A stretch of DNA of 64,000 nt, taken from Primula veris (Eukaryota; Streptophyta; Magnoliopsida; Ericales; Primulaceae). This document shows, piece after piece, positions 57,298 to 64,000 of this stretch. The position numbers and the translations under genes were made by a program. Under the pieces are notes generated by a model. It was given only the letters and a program-made list of their open reading frames with translations, had not been told where the DNA came from and did no database searches. Location of the stretch: contig OY821740.1 in assembly GCA_963682055.1 (NCBI GenBank), forward strand, positions 19,678,814-19,742,813, written 5' to 3'. How positions within the stretch are numbered: position 1 is the stretch's first letter; the number at the start of each line of letters is the position of its first letter.

Positions 57298-60200
57298 TCA
57301 TAATCCAATTACTGATTCAATGGATAACTCTACGAATAATAAGAGGATCAGAATGACCAGAGGAGACATGATCCTAGTGACTGTGTGACGGTGACCTGCA
57401 AAAAAATAAATTAATCATAAGTTTTCACGTCATGTATCGAGTCAAATGTTGTTTTTCAAAAGATCAAGCTCATAGGTTCAGGATTTCTTCAAACCATATG
57501 CAAAGTCAACACAGCTATTTTAAGCTTGATCGTGGTATAAATAGGGTCCTTCGGGATGATTTGGTAATACTCTTCATGTTGTATTCATCCCAGACGTGGG
57601 CCAGAAGAAATAACATGAAACAAAAAAAATGTGCAAACACAAAAATAACTCTGCTTGCCTGTTCCAGAAGATGTTGCTTTGGGGAGTGCTGGAAGCATAG
57701 TACCTGTAGTATTACACAGATGTTTAAATGTACAAGGCAGTGTAACGAATAAGGTTTTTATTGTTTTGGTTTTTCTTCTTCTCGGGTGATGTAATACCGA
57801 AGAACCTTCAGTGGCATGCTTGTTTAACTTCGAACATTTTAACTAAATAACTGAAGTTATGGGACTAGGAAATGAAACAGGGCAAAAGTGAATGGTTTTA
57901 AATTTAGAAAGAGCTTGAAGAAATAGAGGGTTACTGTTATCACATGAAGAAGCAGATGAAGAAGAATTGGAAGGCCAGGTGGCAGCGACATTGTCGTTGA
58001 GATCGCATATGAAGCTAATTCCATATGTTTTGTCATAGGTAGCATCCGAAGGCAAGCTTGGTAAGAGGCATCCTGGACCTGCAAATTATTTCAACCAAAC
58101 ATGTATTATTTGAAACCGATGAGTACATAAAATTGTCTGATTTACTCGCCAAATGGTTAGGAAAATCATTGAGCGAAGTTGTATGACGAGACTTTAAAAG
58201 AAAGAAACGTGGGGCATAAAGGGTTTGATTGACAACAACTTCAAGTATATAAGCGATTCAAAACAATGGGTTCATTTAGCAAAAAAATTATATTTTTTCA
58301 GGCTTGACAATCTCAGATTTAAGCTAACCAACAAAATGAAATGGCATAACACACAAAATAACTGAGTTACAAGTTTAAGCAAACATTCTCTATGTGACGA
58401 CCCAGATTTCCCGGAAGGAAATTCTGTGGTGCGGTGTTGTGCGTCAGTCCCACATCGCCCAGATATGAGAGTACCCGTGTGGTATATGAGCTTAAAGATC
58501 TATTTTCTATCAACAAGGCCTTTTAAAGCTGTGCGGCACAATAGCGAGGACGGAACTCCATAGTTAAGCGTGCTTAACTTGGAGTAGTACCAGGATGGGT
58601 GACCACCCTGGAAAGTTGTGCCAAAGCGGACAATATTGTTGATACGGGCGTGGCGGTTCGGCCGTGGGGCCGGGTCGTTACAGATGATATCAGACCCTCT
58701 ATCTGGCCGGAAATGTGGGGACTAGCACGTGTGTGTTGATCCCTGAAGGACGACGTGCCCGACGAGGACGTCGTGCCTAAAGGGAGGGTGATTGTGACGA
58801 TCCAGATTTTCCGGAAGGAAATTCTGTGGTGCGGTGTTATGCGTCAGTCCCACATCGCCCAGATATGAGAGTACCCGTATGGTATATGAGCTTAAAGATC
58901 CATTTTCTATCAACAAGGCCTTTTAAAGCCGTGCGACACAATAGCGATGACGGAACTCCATAGTTAAGCGTGCTTAGCTTGAAGTAGTACCAGGATGGGT
59001 GACCACCCTGGAAAGTTATGCCAAAGCGGACAATATTGTTGATACGGGCATGGCGGTTCGGCCGTGGGGCCGGGTCGTTACACTCTATTACGAGTTCATA
59101 AAGATAATAACCCATGAGAAAAAGTTAAGAATATTTAGTTTGATGATAACTTCAATTCAAAGACTATTACCTTGTGAAGAAGCTGGGGCTCCCGCTATTA
59201 CATCCAAAGCTGAAAAAAGGTCGAACATTAGAACCATCTAACCATGTCAGTACAACCACAAGCTGAATAGTTCGTGTTTAGTTACAGCTTTTGTCTATTA
59301 GTATGTTGTACTTTTTCAGGTTCATAAAAAAGATAGTACTTTCAGCTTAAAGCTCTTAGCTTTTTCAGGTTACAATACCTGAGAAACATAGATTTGAAGC
59401 ACGTCACCAATTACAGTCCAACAACTTTTTATCTAAGAGAACAGTTAAAATCTGCAACCAAACGAGGCCTTAAGTTCATTGACAACGTCAAAGTTACTTA
59501 CCTTGGAGAGTGAAGTCCTCAAGTTTTATCTGGCAAATGTTATATACGTCTCGTGTTACATTAGCTTTTTGCAATGTGATACCGAGCAATTCAGCACAAT
59601 TTAAGGCCTGCAAATTTGTAATCAATGTCTGTTCTTGCAGTTGTGACAAATAGTTCTCCATGGCACTGCAGCAATCTTCCTTGTTGCCCGTGTTTCGACA
59701 ATTTTCTGAAATATTTGTTGTGTTGGGGAGAACGAGTGGACACTCTGAACAAGGCATTCAAGGAATTTGATACCAGAACAGCCAACTTATAAGGTTATGA
59801 ATCAAAGGTTTTTGAAAATAATGTATCATTGCTAATTTGTTCATGTCTTTTTGTTCAGTGGTATACCACCCTTCCAACTAACAGTGTACTAATTGTTAGA
59901 TTTTGTCAAGTTGGTTTTTAGTACGCAGTCGTGTTTGAAAATTAGAACATAATCACTAATTTTTAGCTGATATTTTAGAATTTGGGTATTTATATCTAGA
60001 TTTTGAATATCTGTGCCTAAATTAGGAATTTAAATAGGAGTAGTAGGGTATGCTGTAGTGGAAAGGTGATCACTGATAAGTTGGTATACACAAGCGAAAT
60101 TCTAAATTTGTTTTGCACCTTTGTTAATGTCACAACTGGAAATCCCTCGAAGCAAAGCGCTCATAGAAACTTGATCAAGCTTCGTCGCTATCCACCTAAG

Positions 60201-62206
60201 AACAACACTCTCACAGTCTTTCTTCATAACTAATGATCGAGACTTCAAGTGGACCCTGCTCGACCTTGTATTAATAATTATACTTGCAGCATTTGATATT
60301 TCCTTTTGGCAAACTCTCGTACAACATTCGTTAACAATGTCAATTTTCCCACACTTAGCTACAAGTTTTGAGTAATCCAATATCTGATCGATCTCGTTTG
60401 TTTTGATAAGAGGACACGAGCCATGTGTAAGATTGAGAATACTTATTTTACACATTTCATGAAGATTCTCGATAGCCCCTTGTGATTGAAGGATCTGGTC
60501 AGTATCTGCAAGGCAGTGTTTGGCAACTGTAGAATTTAAAACAAGATCTCCTGAATATTTGCTAGAGCCCCCTGTAAGAATTGTTAAAGTGGCTTTAAGT
60601 TGAGGACAACATATGGCGTTCGATAAGTAAGGGGCAAATGGACCCCAACAGTCAGTTACGGTTGTATTCAGCAGAAGTTCATTAGCTGAAAAATCGAATG
60701 GGCAGAGACCTGGAACACAAATCATGATTTTCTTAATTGAAACGCAACATAAGTACAAAAGTGGGTTGTAGCTTATTTTGTAGAAATTGCAGCCATGTGA
60801 GCTCTTTAAGGGGATATATATGACATACCATACCTGATAACTTTGGTACGCCATTATTCGTAAATGGCATTAGTGGTGAAGGAGCTATTAGAGGAAGAAA
60901 TGTTTGATCGACACTTGGTAATTTATCGGGAGATGATAATAACGTATCATGGTCTAAGTCAAGGGAATATAGACTTGCTGTACTGGTATATGAGCTGCAG
61001 TTAGAATCATGTGTACAACCTGCAACAAGTTAAATAAGCGTTTTATAGTTCGATGCATCTGACACTTGTATATGTTTACGTCACAAATGTGGACCAGGAT
61101 CACGGTAGGTGTTGTTGCCCGTAAGGGTGTGGTCATGAGCGTCGTTTATCATGTATATCTAATTAAGGGTAATGTGACGGTATGTATAAGGCATGTTTAG
61201 CTTTCAACAAGCAAGTTGACTTAGGAAGTGAAAGTAAATGAACATTTAGCCCAGACATATACAATAGAACTTCGGAAGAAAATAAAAGGCACGTCTTTTT
61301 CGATACTGTTTTGCTACACTGATTTCTCCATTTTAGTTTTAGAGATAAGGCAATCAAACGTAATTGTAAGAAAAACGGAGAAAAGCCAAACAAACAATAA
61401 TCCTTCACATACCTAGCTAGGGGGAATTCGATATTCCACCCCCATAACAGCTAGTTCTCGAACGCTACCCATGGAAACAAGAATACTACTTGACGATCAC
61501 TCAATGAATTGCCGTACATCAAGAAATACTATTTCATCTATATTAGCAAGTCTTTACGAAATAGTATGAATTTTCAGTTTTTCCTGAACATAAAACTCCA
61601 AAGATATTTATACGACAATGTATTCTATTCCCTCCTTTTTTGTTTATCGGTTTTGCTAACATGTGCGCCGGGGGACATTTTAACATATATTTTATTTGCA
61701 ATTATAATGTAATGCGAACATTTATGGATGTTAATATATGGTAATTGATATATGATTATTAATGCATAAACACTATTTACTTGCCATATTTTAACATCAT
61801 TAATACTCAAATATATGTTATTATAGTTACACCTTAACATGTGTGTCATAGGAGAGTCCAAATCCTCTATCCATTTCGTGTACCTTTGTTTATTTTAACA
61901 AAAACAAATCCTTTTATATAAGTTTCAAACTCTTCCAAGTAAATCCTGTTTTCGTCACTGGTAATATACAAATATCTTGCTACATACTAATGATCTTAAT
62001 TAGCAAATTATGAAAGAAACTCAAAAACAACACCATAAATAATGATATTCCCTTAGTAACTTTTTATTACCAAAAAAAAACAACAAGAACACAGAACACA
62101 TCCAATGAAAATAGAAAATTGTAAGCAACACGAAAACGATGAAAGAAAGCAACTCACAAAGAAGTAAGAAGACAAAAAGCTGAAGATTGAAACCAGCTTC
62201 TCTCAT
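57298..62206 (-). CDS. GPI-anchored Cys-rich protein, At1g61900-like, 8 exons, 464 aa
   Basis: Exons in order: 62206-62158, 61019-60834, 60709-60119, 59744-59502, 59209-59171, 58078-57935, 57703-57659, 57395-57298; they sum to 1,395 nt in frame. A short signal peptide (MREAGFNLQLFVFLLL) precedes a proline-rich linker (FLPLIAPSPLMPF). A cysteine-rich ectodomain follows: LCPFDFSANELLLN, AICCPQLKATLTIL, NECCTRVCQKEI, ECPLVLPN and KEDCCSAME with LITNLQALNCAELLG. A second block is CLLPSLPSDATYDKTYGISF. The C-terminal hydrophobic tail IMSPLVILILLLFVEL fits GPI-anchor addition. This is the order of Arabidopsis At1g61900 ('uncharacterized GPI-anchored protein') as I remember it; the molecular function is unknown. 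Exons 5 and 7 are tiny and the least certain. Intron 7 is GC-AG, and intron 5 holds a Cassandra element. Confidence 0.87.
57396..57658 (-). other. GC-AG intron in the GPI-protein gene (intron 7)
   Basis: The donor reads GGAACAG|GCAAGC and the acceptor TTTTGCAG|GTCACC. This choice keeps frame from the LPALPKATSSGT exon into the hydrophobic tail. Confidence 0.7.
58388..58392. repeat. Target-site duplication of Cassandra (CTCTA; partner 59083-59087)
   Basis: CTCTA directly precedes the left LTR, and the same five bases directly follow the right LTR. Confidence 0.93.
58393..58682 (+). repeat. Cassandra left LTR with 5S rRNA-like pol III domain
   Basis: The 5S-like segment spans about 58545-58620, with box A at 58562-58573 and box C at 58593-58604. 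Confidence 0.93.
58793..59082 (+). repeat. Cassandra right LTR with 5S rRNA-like pol III domain
   Basis: It has the same structure as the left LTR. Several differences are C/T or G/A, consistent with decay of methylated cytosines. Confidence 0.93.
59262..59472. repeat. AAGCTT-rich MITE-like repeat in intron 4 of the GPI-protein gene
   Basis: Contains CAGCTTAAAGCTCTTAGCTT and ends CTGCAACCAAACGAGGCCTTA; a relative of 50285-50500. Confidence 0.45.
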
Positions 62207-62334
62207 TTTTTTTCTTCTCAAAATACAGCTCTTAGAATTTTAGAAAGAAGACAAAAAGCTGAAGATTGAAACCGGCCAGCTTCTCTCATTTTTTTTCTTC
62301 TCAAAATACAGCTCTTAGAATTTTAGATTCCATT
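62169..62334 (-). repeat. 83-bp tandem duplication over the start of the GPI-protein gene
   Basis: The segment with GAAGACAAAAAGCTGAAGATT, the start codon and CTCAAAATACAGCTCTTAGAA occurs twice in tandem, with a 3-4-bp insertion (CCGG/CCAG) in the outer copy. The outer copy therefore places an extra ATG (62289-62287) upstream, out of frame with the signal peptide. Confidence 0.85.
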
Positions 62335-64000
62335 GAACATTATGTATGCATGTATATATTGTGTATGAGTATAGCATGCTTGTATTGTTGAGTACAAAAA
62401 ATGTGGGGTCACGTGAGGAGAACGTGCCATAATAACTGGAGGGGTTGCTTTGCGCACAAGGGCCTGTAATTCTGCTATACAAGGCAAAATGGTATGTTGA
62501 CTAATTGCCATTATCTTAACTTATGTAATTCTTTTCTTTAATTAATCACAAGATGAATTGCTAGATTTGAGGAGTGAATAGAGAGACAGTGAATGAAGGT
62601 TGCTTCTAATAAGTAACAGCAATCGACAAAATTGGTCATTTGAAATTAATAAATTTAGTAATAAGTTTGTGCTGTTTTAGTTTGCCTCCAACTTTAAGTT
62701 GTTTCAATTTTTCTAACTCCAATTTCTCAATTTGGTTCCAATTTAAATAACGTTACAAGTTGAGTGATTTATGTTCACAGCAGAAGATCGACTTCAACAC
62801 CTAAACACACGAGATGTCATATAAATGAATCATTCTTTCTATTAATTGCCACGATATATTTTGCAAAAAACATAAAAAAAGAAATGAGAAAATTCTCCAA
62901 AGCAATGCAAGTCTACAAACATAATATTGTAAGCTCGATAAATTGAGTCTGGATGCTCTACCTCCCTCTCGTGCCACCTATGTATTTTAACCCGAAATAT
63001 ATCCAAAAAACTGAATAAAAAAATTACAATCATCATTAGACATGTACATGCATTCCAATCATCGTGAAATTTGTCTAGAAATTATTATAATAGTTTATAA
63101 ACATACAAACCAAGTTGTAAAACAATTCAAAGTTTAAACGAAAATAGCCAATTAATGGACACGGAAGAGGGTTTAAAGGAGGGTGTATAGGCCAAAGTCC
63201 GATATACTCAAATGAACGAACTCGAGCCGAGCTCTTAGCGAAACAAAAACAAAAATTTCCACAAACTGTTCGCTTCATTTTCACCCCTTACTGCAATTAT
63301 ATTGTAACAAAGACTAGTTACTTGTTTTTCACATTGTCGAGATTTTTCAACTATATTTTTTCTTTCTGATACAATGAATGATGAGAACAAAAAAATATAA
63401 ACAACAAAAGGCAAGAAAATAAGTAAGGAATTTTTTTCTAACTCAAGTATATATCTTTCCTAAAGTTGAAGCGGGAAATGATAGGGAAAAGCAATCTAAT
63501 ATTTTAAGTGGAAACAGGAAACGCTAACATAGTTAAATTTAGAATAGAATATATAGAAAACATTATAAAACTTCCCAAATTTATGGATTTAACAATAATA
63601 ATGTGAAGAAACGTTTAATTTCATATACTTTCAACGATATATATAATTAATAATGTGAATAATAAGAGAATGTTTATCAAAAAATATCATATATGCTCTT
63701 TTAGTATATTAGAGTTATCATATTTTAAATGTAGTTTTTTATTTTTATTTTGGAAAAAAAATAGTACCTTAGAACTTTCCTAAATGTTTTATTTAAGTTT
63801 TCGAGAAGAATTTTTCAAAAATTTGAAAGGTTTCACTTAAGCTGTCGGAACGCTCCGGATACGTTTCTTCTAAAATTCTAAAAGAGTGTCGTACCTAGCT
63901 AGCAAGAGTATTAGGGTCGACCGTAGTTTTATAAGATAAATAAGAGTTCGTTCCATGCAGACAATGTTAACTTGTTTAAATATTATTTAATATACTTTTT
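62335..64000. other. AT-rich intergenic DNA at the right end
   Basis: No gene, RNA or intact element is recognised. Short poly(A/T) runs are frequent, and none of the open frames has a protein-like composition. Confidence 0.6.

Larger units (their letters stand above)
58393..59082 (+). mobile_element. Cassandra TRIM retrotransposon in intron 5 of the GPI-protein gene
   Basis: Complete 690-bp element: LTRs 58393-58682 and 58793-59082 (290 bp each, TGTGACGA...CGTTACA) and a 110-bp internal region with a tRNA-Met-type primer site TGATATCAGACC (58685-58696; 10 of 12 bases) and a purine tract AAAGGGAGGG before the right LTR. Each LTR carries 5S rRNA-derived sequence with AGTTAAGCGTGC and GGATGGGTGACC, the defining trait of Cassandra. 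I count about 12 differences between the LTRs, so it is considerably older than element 2. It lies on the strand opposite the host gene. Confidence 0.96.

Noticed and set aside
58540..58620. 5S rRNA genes in tandem (also 58940-59020)
   Set aside because: Only part of the 5S sequence is present, and it lies inside LTRs with TG...CA ends, a primer site and a target duplication, which identifies Cassandra.

Overview
This is nuclear DNA from a flowering plant, most likely a eudicot. The evidence is spliced genes with GT-AG (and two GC-AG) introns, a LysM-receptor-type kinase, a plant aconitase, an At1g61900-type GPI-anchored protein gene, a Cassandra TRIM carrying 5S rRNA promoter sequence, Stowaway and Tourist MITEs, and two large Ty3/gypsy elements of the Tat lineage. 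I cannot name the species.

Layout. (1) 1-13631: the 3' part of a Tat-type LTR retrotransposon (element 1, + orientation, left end outside the window). (2) 13632-25550: AT-rich host DNA with a truncated, twice-frameshifted CERK1/LYK-like kinase pseudogene on the minus strand (14760-18908), a 0.5-kb foldback MITE, an LTR/primer-binding-site remnant near 20.8 kb and a GTGCATA minisatellite (23.3-24.0 kb). (3) 25551-41836: a complete 16,286-bp copy of the same Tat family (element 2, minus orientation). It has two identical 568-bp LTRs and a perfect 5-bp target duplication (ATTAT). (4) 41842-56511: degenerate tandem repeats, then an apparently intact 20-exon mitochondrial-type aconitase gene (+, 986 aa predicted). 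(5) 57298-62206: a convergent 8-exon GPI-anchored protein gene (minus, 464 aa predicted) with a Cassandra TRIM in intron 5. (6) 62207-64000: AT-rich, no gene seen.

The most unusual content is inside the two retrotransposon copies. Besides gag-pro-RT-RNaseH-aRNH-integrase, each carries about 9 kb of DNA coding on the opposite strand. This holds one multi-exon gene (Transposase_28-like N-terminal domain followed by long coiled coils; five exons joined in phase 0 at the same places in both copies) and five small coiled-coil genes. Each small gene has a TATA-like box 57-103 bp before its start in both copies, and several have an AATAAA signal after the stop. Sense gag-pol and the antisense gene converge on a CCTAGG-containing minisatellite. 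Extra antisense ORFs are known in plant Tat-lineage elements. The serial arrangement of separately promoted antisense genes with conserved splicing is the candidate under-described system in this window.

Element 2 has identical LTRs, so it inserted very recently, yet its pol and antisense gene each carry a stop codon. This suggests movement in trans by a relative. Element 1 carries a different set of lesions.
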